Part shown: one piece after another, positions 1-5,357 of the stretch
Layout of the letters: every line of letters begins with the position of its first letter
Position numbering within the stretch: position 1 is the stretch's first letter
From: Comamonadaceae bacterium
GTDB taxonomy: Bacteria; Pseudomonadota; Gammaproteobacteria; Burkholderiales; Burkholderiaceae_C
NCBI GenBank assembly: GCA_947374505.1
Contig: CANCCE010000169.1
Span: forward strand, 1-6,040
Length of the DNA stretch: 6,040 nucleotides
Direction: 5' to 3'
The notes under the pieces: generated by a model
The model's database searches: none
The model's input: only the letters and a program-made list of their open reading frames with translations
What the model was told of the DNA's origin: nothing
Program-made: the position numbers and the translations under genes

Positions 1-489
1 TTGGAGCTGATTCCGTTGAGCGCAGCGCTGTTCGTCGCCATGCGCTCGACCATGGCCAGCAGCGCTGAGCTGTCCGACATGCGTCGGCACGGCAAGTTAG
101 CGGCTATCACCGCGCAAGGCCGTGACCCATTGCGTCAAGAAGTCATGCCGCGTGTGGTGGCCGGCGTTTTTGCCAGTGTCACGCTGGCGGCGCTGAGCTG
201 TGTGGTCGCGCTGGTGTTGGCGTATGTGGCAGTGTATGGTTTCAATCTGTCGGCACTACCCGCTTACACGCGACTTTTTGGCCAGGTGTTCAACCCGGCG
301 GTGACGCTGATTTTTGTCTTGAAGACGCTGTTTTTCAGCTTGGCCGTAGCGCTCATGCCGATGGCCTCCGCCATGTTGGATGAGGTCCCGGGTGGGGTCC
401 GGCATGGTGCTGAGTTGCGTGCGTTGGCGCGCATGTTTGTGCTTATCTTGCTGATCGAAGTGATCTCGCTGGTTGGCAACTACTATTGA
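1..489 (+). CDS. MlaE-type ABC transporter permease, C-terminal part (5' end outside window)
   Basis: This is the C-terminal 162 residues of an MlaE/YrbE-family permease, the inner-membrane subunit of MCE lipid-transport ABC systems. The frame is open from base 1, and the TTG there is only the window edge. MlaE proteins are usually about 250-270 aa, so roughly 100 N-terminal residues are missing. The conserved core is visible: a segment at residues 16-50 matches the family's cytoplasmic loop (ending GRDPLRQEVMPRVVAGV, where family members have a Gly-x-Asp-Pro then a Pro-Arg turn). Three hydrophobic segments follow at about 52-80, 99-125 and 142-160. The protein ends in a short Asn-Tyr-Tyr tail. 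An MCE gene starts 28 nt downstream, matching the usual permease-then-MlaD order, so the ATPase gene is expected upstream. Family assignment is confident. Whether it is the true Mla orthologue or a paralogous MCE system cannot be decided from this fragment. Confidence 0.88.
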   Translation: MELIPLSAALFVAMRSTMASSAELSDMRRHGKLAAITAQGRDPLRQEVMPRVVAGVFASVTLAALSCVVALVLAYVAVYGFNLSALPAYTRLFGQVFNPAVTLIFVLKTLFFSLAVALMPMASAMLDEVPGGVRHGAELRALARMFVLILLIEVISLVGNYY

Positions 490-517
490 AAATTGTGTTG
501 ATTTTTATTGGATCTGA

Positions 518-1480
518 ATGTCATCTTTGAGCGATTCTGAACCCGTGCCCCCAGCACGCCGCCTTGAGCTCAAGGCCATGCTGCTGCTGGCTTTCATGTT
601 GGCACTGGTGCTGAGCTCTGCTGTCTACGTTTTGTATGCGCGTGGTGCTTTTGAAAGCACGCAAAAACTCGTGCTGGTCAGCGATGATTCTGAAGGCGTG
701 GTGGTCGGCATGGACATGACTTTTGCGGGCTTTGCGATTGGCCGCGTGAGCCGCATCGAACTGGCCCCTGATGGTAAGGCGCGCATTTTGGTTGATGTGC
801 CCCTCAAACAAGCTCACTGGTTGCGCCAGTCGAGTGTCTTCACGCTGGTACGGGGACTGGTGGGCAACACCAATATCCGCGCCTACAGTGGCATTTTGAC
901 CGACCCGCCTTTGCCCGATGGTGCCGTGCGGGAGGTCTTGCGTGGCGATGCGTCGGCCGATATTCCGCGCCTGATGTCGGCTGCGCGTGAATTGGTGGAG
1001 ACCGTGCAAACGTTGGTTAGCAACCAAGGTGCTTTGGGTGGCAGCTTGGCCAATGTGCAACAGCTGACCGAGAAACTCAAAGGCCCGACCGGCGCGCTCG
1101 GTGTGTTGCTCGGCAATGATGTTGAAGCCAAAAAATTACTGCTCACGCTGGAGCGCACCAACACCTTGCTGGCGCGTCTGGACGGGCTGACCTTGCGCGC
1201 CGACACACAGGTGTTTGGACCCGGTGGCGTGATGCCCGAAACCCGCGCCACCATTGTCCAACTCAACGCCTTGCTGGGTGAAGCCCGCGGCAGTCTGAAG
1301 CGGGTCGACGCGGTGCTGGTCGAAGCCCAGGCGGTGGGTGTCAATGCCAAGGTTGCCACCGCAGACCTGGGCACACTGCGGGCTGAAGTGGAGAGCAGTT
1401 TGATCAAGGTCGACAGCCTGGTCAAAGAGGTCAACCGAAAATGGCCGTTTGCCCGTGAGACGGAGGTGAAACTGCCATGA
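518..1480 (+). CDS. MlaD-family MCE-domain protein
   Basis: A 320-aa substrate-binding subunit of an MCE ABC transporter, anchored in the inner membrane and facing the periplasm. A short cytoplasmic N-terminus (1-19) precedes one membrane helix (about 20-41). The MCE domain spans about 46-125, with the typical Gly-rich 'VVVGMDMTFAGFAIGRV' strand-turn near 61-77. A long helical region follows (about 150-305), and the end is Asn-Arg-Lys-Trp-Pro-Phe, a C-terminal motif common in betaproteobacterial MlaD-like proteins. At 320 aa it is longer than E. coli MlaD (183 aa), which suggests an extended C-terminal helical needle or coiled coil as in other MCE proteins. The ATG at 518 follows an in-frame TGA (515-517), so no longer start is possible; only a weak GGA lies upstream. 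It probably forms a ring on the permease encoded just upstream. Its stop codon overlaps the next gene by 4 bp. The transported substrate is unknown, with phospholipid inferred from the family. Confidence 0.9.
   Translation: MSSLSDSEPVPPARRLELKAMLLLAFMLALVLSSAVYVLYARGAFESTQKLVLVSDDSEGVVVGMDMTFAGFAIGRVSRIELAPDGKARILVDVPLKQAHWLRQSSVFTLVRGLVGNTNIRAYSGILTDPPLPDGAVREVLRGDASADIPRLMSAARELVETVQTLVSNQGALGGSLANVQQLTEKLKGPTGALGVLLGNDVEAKKLLLTLERTNTLLARLDGLTLRADTQVFGPGGVMPETRATIVQLNALLGEARGSLKRVDAVLVEAQAVGVNAKVATADLGTLRAEVESSLIKVDSLVKEVNRKWPFARETEVKLP
1462..1466 (+). promoter_or_regulatory. Shine-Dalgarno site for the lipoprotein gene
   Basis: GGAGG lies 10 nt before the ATG at 1477, inside the 3' end of the MCE gene. 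It supports that start and shows that translation of the third operon gene is not purely by re-initiation at the ATGA overlap. Confidence 0.7.
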
Positions 1481-2157
1481 CTGTTTTTCGTTCTCGACTT
1501 TTTACCCTTGCATCCGCTGTCTGTTTGTTGCTGTCGGCGTTGTTATTGCACGGCTGCAGCAGTCAGCCGGCGGTGCCGGACTGGCAACTCAGCGCCAAGA
1601 GCGCCAGCGACCGTTTCGTCACCGCTTACCTGACGGGCAACAAGCGCGTCGAGGCGCTGGAGTTTGACAAGGCCAGGCAGGCGCTGTCCAGCACCGGCCG
1701 ACCAGACGCCTTGGCCCGGCTTGAACTGCTGCGCTGCGCAACCCGCGTGGCCAGTTTGGTGCTGGAGCCTTGTAACGGTTTTGAGCTGCTGCGTGCCGAT
1801 GCGACGGCGGCTGACCAAGCGTATGCCGACTACTTGGCCGGACGCGGCACAGGTCAGAACGCCGCGCTGTTGCCGGCTGCCCAGCAACGCTTGGCCTCGG
1901 CCGCCCCCACCGCACAAGCCAGCGTGATGCAAGCCATGGACGAGCCGCTGTCACGGCTGGTCGGTGCGGGTGTGTTGTTGCGCACCGGTCAGGCCAGTCC
2001 AGCCGCCTTGACGCAAGCGGTAGACACCGCGTCGGCCCAAGGCTGGCGTCGCCCTTTGTTGGCTTGGCTCGGTGTGCAGGCTTTGCGGGCCGAGCAAGCG
2101 GGTGACATCGACGAGGCGAAACGCCTGCGCCGCCGCATGGACCTTGCCGCCCCATGA
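1477..2157 (+). CDS. Helix-rich lipoprotein of unknown family, MCE operon member
   Basis: A 226-aa protein that I do not recognise by family. Residues 1-26 form a signal peptide (Arg at 5 and 7, hydrophobic core 8-24) ending in a lipobox Leu-His-Gly-Cys, with the lipidated Cys at 27. His at -2 is unusual but tolerated. Ser-Ser at +2/+3 fits sorting to the outer membrane by the Lol rule, rather than the inner-membrane Asp signal. The mature part is Ala/Leu-rich and looks almost wholly alpha-helical, possibly TPR-like (about 58-120 and 150-220), with two further cysteines (87 and 99) that could form a disulfide. The ATG overlaps the MCE stop by 4 bp and has a good GGAGG. It occupies the place where MCE operons often encode MlaC or a PqiC-type auxiliary lipoprotein, but the helical pattern does not look like PqiC. 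A role as an outer-membrane partner of the transporter is inference from position. Confidence 0.85.
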   Translation: MTVFRSRLFTLASAVCLLLSALLLHGCSSQPAVPDWQLSAKSASDRFVTAYLTGNKRVEALEFDKARQALSSTGRPDALARLELLRCATRVASLVLEPCNGFELLRADATAADQAYADYLAGRGTGQNAALLPAAQQRLASAAPTAQASVMQAMDEPLSRLVGAGVLLRTGQASPAALTQAVDTASAQGWRRPLLAWLGVQALRAEQAGDIDEAKRLRRRMDLAAP

Positions 2158-2456
2158 GCTACAGCGTTCGTTTGTTTGCGTATGAAGATGTCAGCGAGCT
2201 GGAAAAGCGCGCGGCCGAGAAGCGCTTTTGCACGGCTTTGAATGAAGCTTTGGGCGATGCGTCGCTGGTGCTGCCGGTGTATTCGATGTACCGCAAACTG
2301 GTGGCGGTGTATGGCGAGTCGCCGTCAGCGGATGTCTTGAGCACCGAAGAGCTGGAGATTTTCAACCAGTGGCAGGCCGCTGAATCGGCCGCGCTGACGG
2401 CGGCCCTAGGTCCGCATCGCTACATGGGCGAAGCGGAGTTTGACATCAGGGCGTGA
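2154..2456 (+). CDS. Hypothetical protein, last gene of the MCE operon
   Basis: A 100-aa soluble protein of unrecognised family with no signal peptide or membrane segment. It begins with a short beta-like stretch (MSYSVRLFAYED), followed by an apparently helical charged region (about 14-35), a hydrophobic VLPVYSMYRKLVAVYG stretch (39-54), and an acidic helical C-terminal half ending near GEAEFDIRA. The ATG overlaps the lipoprotein stop by 4 bp (ATGA), and no convincing Shine-Dalgarno sequence precedes it, so it probably depends on coupled translation. Coding is supported by the operon-type overlap and by codon composition like its neighbours. It is probably cytoplasmic, so a direct part in the transporter is not obvious. 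Its 3' end overlaps the convergent DUF6172-like gene by 11 bp. Confidence 0.75.
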   Translation: MSYSVRLFAYEDVSELEKRAAEKRFCTALNEALGDASLVLPVYSMYRKLVAVYGESPSADVLSTEELEIFNQWQAAESAALTAALGPHRYMGEAEFDIRA

Positions 2457-2796
2457 GGTCGTCGTCACCTTCGTCGAAGCCATCTGCCTGATGGGCTGGT
2501 AGTTCACCGGCAGGCCTAATTCGGCGTATGCCTTCTTTGGCTAGGACCTCGACAAAAAACTGCTCCGCGCCTTCGGCCACAGCGGCGTCGATGCGCTTGA
2601 TGGTTTCTGCCAAGTGCACGACTTCAGCGGAGTCTTCCGTGCTGCCGAACTTACAGTCGAAGTCCCAAAAATCCACGCCGGCTGGCAGTGGCACGCGTCG
2701 TTGACGTTTGACGTACTTGCGGATCTCGTGTTTGTGGGCGTCCAGCACGCGGTCCGGGTTTTTGCCTTCGACCTGAAGTTTGAACGTTTTTCTCAC
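2446..2796 (-). CDS. DUF6172-like small conserved protein
   Basis: A 116-aa protein starting at GTG 2796. This start is preferred over a longer frame reaching back to 2967: an AAGG ribosome site lies 5 nt upstream, and recognisable conservation begins right at the start (RKTFKLQVEGKNPDRVLDA). The upstream extension would add 57 Arg-rich residues unlike the rest and would run into the helicase start codon. The core carries a lysine/histidine/arginine-rich KHEIRKYVKRQRR helix (about 22-34), an aromatic-acidic DFWDFDCK box (42-49), and a FFVEVLAK strand (80-87). The tail (about 95-116) is acidic and probably disordered. From memory this matches the DUF6172 family, of unknown function; no search confirmed it. 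The basic patch could suggest nucleic-acid contact, but that is speculation. It is convergent with the MCE operon and divergent from the helicase gene. Confidence 0.82.
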   Translation of the reverse strand: MRKTFKLQVEGKNPDRVLDAHKHEIRKYVKRQRRVPLPAGVDFWDFDCKFGSTEDSAEVVHLAETIKRIDAAVAEGAEQFFVEVLAKEGIRRIRPAGELPAHQADGFDEGDDDLTP

Positions 2797-2801
2797 GGGT
2801 G

Positions 2802-2805
2802 CCTT
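2802..2805 (-). promoter_or_regulatory. Shine-Dalgarno site deciding the GTG start of the DUF6172-like gene
   Basis: On the minus strand this reads AAGG, 5 nt before the GTG at 2796. No comparable site fits the longer frame, so this site fixes the start of the small gene. Confidence 0.6.
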
Positions 2806-2928
2806 AAATATGATGTTGGTGTGGTGTCGTTGCGGTCTAGCGCAGGGGGAAGCAGTGCGGCGCTTGCGCCTGCCTGTCGGGAGCCCATGATTATGCGGCC
2901 TCAAGCGTCGGCTCGCCCGGCTGGCGCT

Positions 2929-2934
2929 TAAAAT
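2929..2934 (+). promoter_or_regulatory. Possible -10 element for the helicase gene
   Basis: TAAAAT matches the sigma-70 -10 consensus at 5 of 6 positions and sits about 31 nt before the helicase ATG, a sensible leader length. No good -35 hexamer lies 16-18 nt upstream, so the call is weak. The 169-bp spacer 2797-2965 must hold promoters for both this gene and the divergent minus-strand gene. I see no other clear element in it. Confidence 0.25.
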
Positions 2935-2965
2935 CGCCCCTTTCGCTTTCAGAATACCTCCCTGC

Positions 2966-4240
2966 ATGTCTTTCTCAACACTCGGCTTGTCGCCGTCCCT
3001 ACTTCGCGCCTTGGCTGGCCTGAACTACACCCAGCCCACGCCGGTGCAAGCGGCCGCCATTCCGTTTATTTTGGCGGGTCGCGATGTGTTGGCGTCGGCT
3101 GAGACCGGTTCTGGCAAGACGGCGGCGTTTTGCCTGCCGATTCTGCAAATGCTGGCGGCTGTGCCGAGCGGCCGGCCACGGCGGGTGAGAGCGCTGATTC
3201 TGGTGCCAACACGGGAGCTCGCCGTGCAAATTGGCGAGGTCGCGCGCTTGCTGGCGCTGCAAGTCGCGCCTGAGCTCAAAGTCACCGTCGTCTTTGGCGG
3301 TGTCTCGATCAACCCGCAGATGATGGGGCTGCGCAGTGGCACCGACTGGGTGGTAGCGACGCCCGGCCGCCTGCTGGATTTGATTGACCACAATGCGCTC
3401 GATTTGTCGGCGGTGCAGACGCTGGTGCTGGACGAAGCCGATCGGCTGCTCGACCTCGGCTTTGACGAAGAACTGAAGCGGATTCTGGCCTTGTTGCCTG
3501 CCCGCCGGCAAAACCTGTTTTTCTCGGCCACCTTGCCTGCGCCAGTGCAGACTTTGGCGGCCGGCTTGCTGCAGTCGCCGGCACGCGTCGAAGTGTTGCC
3601 CGAGGTGCTTGAAATCAGCGCCATTGCCCAGCTGGCGATTGAAGTCGACAGCAGCCGGCGCACCCAGTTGCTGCGGCACCTGATCACGCAAAGAAAATGG
3701 AGCCGTGTACTGGTCTTTGTGGCCACCAAGCACGCGGCCGAAATAGTCGCCGACAAGCTCCGCAAAGCCGGCTTGGAAGCCGAGCCTTTTCATGGCGAGT
3801 TGAGTCAAGGCAAGCGCACGCAAGTGCTGCTCGACTTTAAAAACTCAGACGTCAAAGTGGTGATTGCGACCGATGTGGCGGCTCGCGGCTTGGATGTGGC
3901 CTTGCTACCGGTGGTGGTTAATTACGACTTGCCGCGCTCGGCCGTGGACTACGTTCACCGCATTGGCCGGACCGGGCGCGCGGGCGAGTCTGGCTTGGCC
4001 GTGAGCTTTGTCAGCCCAGCCACCGAGGCGCATTTCAGGTTGATCGAAAAGCGTCAAGGCTTGAGCGTGCCGCGTGAGCAGGTGGCCGGTTTTGAGCCGA
4101 CCGACGTGGCACCGGTGCTGGCCGCCACTGAAAGCCGTAGCGCGGCGGGCGAGTCCACCGGCGGCATCAAAGGCAAGCGGCCGAGCAAGAAAGACAAGCT
4201 GCGCGCAGCGGCCTTGCAGGCGAGTGGCGAAGACGTCTGA
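2966..4240 (+). CDS. RhlE-type DEAD-box ATP-dependent RNA helicase
   Basis: A complete 424-aa cytoplasmic RNA helicase that would use ATP to unwind short RNA duplexes, with likely roles in ribosome assembly or RNA decay. All core motifs are intact: Q motif around 18-28 with Gln28, motif I AETGSGKT (45-52), Ia PTRELA (81-86), Ib TPGR (132-135), II DEAD (156-159), III SAT (187-189), IV VLVFVATK (248-255), V ATDVAARGLD (301-310), and VI HRIGRTGR (331-338). The N-terminus MSFSTLGLS and the GFEPTD stretch (375-380) after the second RecA domain point to the RhlE group. The C-terminal tail is short and ends in a basic patch (KGKRPSKKDKLR, 402-413) that could bind RNA. E. coli RhlE is about 454 aa. 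The ATG at 2966 is well placed by the MSF start, but no Shine-Dalgarno is visible (ACCTCCCTGC precedes it). Exact subfamily (RhlE versus a paralogue) is less sure than the DEAD-box call. Confidence 0.95.
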   Translation: MSFSTLGLSPSLLRALAGLNYTQPTPVQAAAIPFILAGRDVLASAETGSGKTAAFCLPILQMLAAVPSGRPRRVRALILVPTRELAVQIGEVARLLALQVAPELKVTVVFGGVSINPQMMGLRSGTDWVVATPGRLLDLIDHNALDLSAVQTLVLDEADRLLDLGFDEELKRILALLPARRQNLFFSATLPAPVQTLAAGLLQSPARVEVLPEVLEISAIAQLAIEVDSSRRTQLLRHLITQRKWSRVLVFVATKHAAEIVADKLRKAGLEAEPFHGELSQGKRTQVLLDFKNSDVKVVIATDVAARGLDVALLPVVVNYDLPRSAVDYVHRIGRTGRAGESGLAVSFVSPATEAHFRLIEKRQGLSVPREQVAGFEPTDVAPVLAATESRSAAGESTGGIKGKRPSKKDKLRAAALQASGEDV

Positions 4241-4247
4241 CATCAGT

Positions 4248-4709
4248 TCAGCGCTGCTGAGCCAACTGCGACTGCGTCCAGCGCACGATGTCAGCCGCCC
4301 CCATGGCGCCCGGTTGGCGGGCAATTTCCCGGCCATTCAAAAACAGCGCCAAGGTGGGAATACTGCGGATGTTGTAGCGTGCGCCCAAGTTCTGGGCCTC
4401 TTCGGTGTTGACCTTGGCGACCCGCACCTGCGGCTCCAATTGCTGTGCGGCTTGCTCGTAGGCAGGAGCCATCTGCCGGCATGGCCCGCACCACGGGGCC
4501 CAGAAATCCACCAAAATTGGAATGTGATCGCGCTGCAAGTGCTTGTCAAAAGCCGCCTCCGTCATGGCCACGGACTGGCCGCTGAACAGCGCTTGGTGGC
4601 ATTGACCGCAGTCGGTCGCCTTGCCCAAGTCGGCCTTGGCGACGCGGTTGGTGGTTTGGCAGTGGGGGCAAACAATGTGCAAAGTAGCGGGGGTTGTCGA
4701 TGTTGTCAT
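4248..4709 (-). CDS. trxC: Thioredoxin 2 (TrxC), zinc-binding thioredoxin
   Basis: A 153-aa cytoplasmic disulfide reductase of the thioredoxin-2 type, reduced by thioredoxin reductase and often linked to oxidative-stress defence. The N-terminal zinc site is CPHC (Cys14, Cys17) and CGQC (Cys34, Cys37), which separates TrxC from TrxA. The thioredoxin fold follows, with the active site WCGPC (73-77; catalytic Cys74 and Cys77) and the cis-proline in SIPT (Pro118). Length matches the family (E. coli TrxC is 139 aa). The ATG at 4709 has only a poor ribosome site (CCCAAATATGCCGT before it). It is a single gene, convergent with the helicase (7 bp between stops) and divergent from the 169-aa gene. A perfect inverted repeat lies 13-57 nt upstream of the start and may regulate it. 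In E. coli trxC is under OxyR control, but I see no clear OxyR site here. Confidence 0.95.
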   Translation of the reverse strand: MTTSTTPATLHIVCPHCQTTNRVAKADLGKATDCGQCHQALFSGQSVAMTEAAFDKHLQRDHIPILVDFWAPWCGPCRQMAPAYEQAAQQLEPQVRVAKVNTEEAQNLGARYNIRSIPTLALFLNGREIARQPGAMGAADIVRWTQSQLAQQR

Positions 4710-4721
4710 ACGGCATATTTG

Positions 4722-4766
4722 GGGATGCCGGCCGCCGCTTCAAGCCTGTGCGTTTGTCGGCATCCC
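4722..4766. repeat. Perfect 9-bp inverted repeat upstream of trxC
   Basis: The arms GGGATGCCG (4722-4730) and CGGCATCCC (4758-4766) are exact reverse complements separated by 27 nt. They lie 13-57 nt before the trxC start, in the 133-bp divergent spacer 4710-4842. The element could be a paired operator, or a stem-loop if the trxC transcript begins upstream of it. There is no T-run next to it on either strand, so it is not a standard intrinsic terminator. Confidence 0.6.
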
Positions 4767-4799
4767 GGCCCCAAGAAGTTCAGCCGTTCCCAAGACCTT

Positions 4800-4805
4800 T
4801 AGAAT
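4800..4805 (+). promoter_or_regulatory. Possible -10 element for the 169-aa gene / Hsp70 unit
   Basis: TAGAAT matches the sigma-70 -10 consensus at 5 of 6 positions, about 38 nt before the TTG start at 4843. The best -35-like hexamer, TTCAGC at 4779-4784, is only 15 nt away, so support is weak. Confidence 0.25.
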
Positions 4806-4842
4806 CGAGCGCCCTGAGGCATGGCCTGATTTTTAACTTGAT

Positions 4843-5352
4843 TTGTACCCCTTGAATCCATCCGACACCCTCCACACGCCTGAAGAACCCGAACTTGTCC
4901 AGCAACCGCGCTTGTGGCAGGACAATGGCTGGACCGCACGGGTGCTGAAAAATGAAGACGATGATGGCTGGGCGGTGGCGATGATCAAAGACGGCGAACC
5001 CGAGCCGGCCTTGATCGGACCGTGGACCATGGGTCGCGACAAGAAAAATCCGAAACCACTCGACGGCACCGCCTTCAACACCTTGGTGAAGACCGCGTCT
5101 GAATTTGTGCGCCGGCACGAGCAGCAATTGCATGCCTCGCTGCACCAGAGCATCACTGTCACCGCCAGTACCGCGCAACGTGTGACGGTGTCGCTCGACA
5201 TCGTGCCGGATGAAGACAACCCCTATGGCACCTTGCGTGCCCACGATGACGCTGGCGAGTTGCTGGCCGACGTGCGTGTGGCGGCATCGTTCAAGCTCAA
5301 CCGAAGCAGCGCTATCGCGTGGGCTGACCAGCAATTCAAGAAGCCGGGCTGA
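4843..5352 (+). CDS. Conserved-looking hypothetical protein paired with an Hsp70-family gene
   Basis: A 169-aa soluble protein that I cannot assign to a named family. There is no signal peptide or membrane helix. The N-terminal 20 residues are Pro/Glu-rich, followed by a compact domain with Trp-rich motifs (RLWQDNGWTARV at 23-34, DGWAVAMIKDGEPEPALIGPWTMGRDKKNPKPLD at 41-74). A helix runs from about 76 to 103, and a beta-rich part follows (104-152). Only TTG starts fit: 4843 (an in-frame TAA lies at 4834-4836) or 4852, which would give MNPSDTL. Neither has a Shine-Dalgarno, so the start is uncertain by three residues. The gene ends 5 nt before the YegD-like Hsp70 start, so the two are almost surely co-transcribed. 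A role as cofactor, substrate adaptor or client of that chaperone is inference from position only. Base and codon use match the neighbours. Confidence 0.82.
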   Translation: MYPLNPSDTLHTPEEPELVQQPRLWQDNGWTARVLKNEDDDGWAVAMIKDGEPEPALIGPWTMGRDKKNPKPLDGTAFNTLVKTASEFVRRHEQQLHASLHQSITVTASTAQRVTVSLDIVPDEDNPYGTLRAHDDAGELLADVRVAASFKLNRSSAIAWADQQFKKPG

Positions 5353-5357
5353 ACTCG

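Noticed and set aside
486..517. AT-rich 30-bp gap between the permease and MCE genes as an internal promoter
   Set aside because: TTGAAA is present, but no -10 hexamer lies at a proper distance. The gap is short and the gene order is a standard operon.
521..1060. Minus-strand frames of 179 aa here and 183 aa at 883-1434
   Set aside because: They are antisense to the MCE gene, which is clearly coding, and show no recognisable protein features.
2859..2870. GGCGCTTGCGCC palindrome in the spacer before the helicase
   Set aside because: It makes only a 4-bp stem with a tetraloop, has no T-run and no second copy that I can find in the window; such short GC palindromes are common in this base composition.
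2614..2931. 105-aa plus-strand frame opposite the DUF6172-like gene
   Set aside because: Most of it is antisense to the conserved DFWDFDCK and KHEIRKY region, and the rest covers the promoter spacer. It has no ribosome site.
2999..3823. Long minus-strand open frame (274 aa) and a second one at 3025-3765, antisense to the helicase
   Set aside because: Both are shadows of a high-GC coding gene. The translations are rich in Gln/Arg/His or Ser/Arg with no domain pattern, whereas the plus frame holds every DEAD-box motif.
4074..4802. 242-aa plus-strand frame over the helicase 3' end and all of trxC
   Set aside because: It overlaps two solid genes in other frames, has no ribosome site or family features, and its composition is typical of an antisense shadow.
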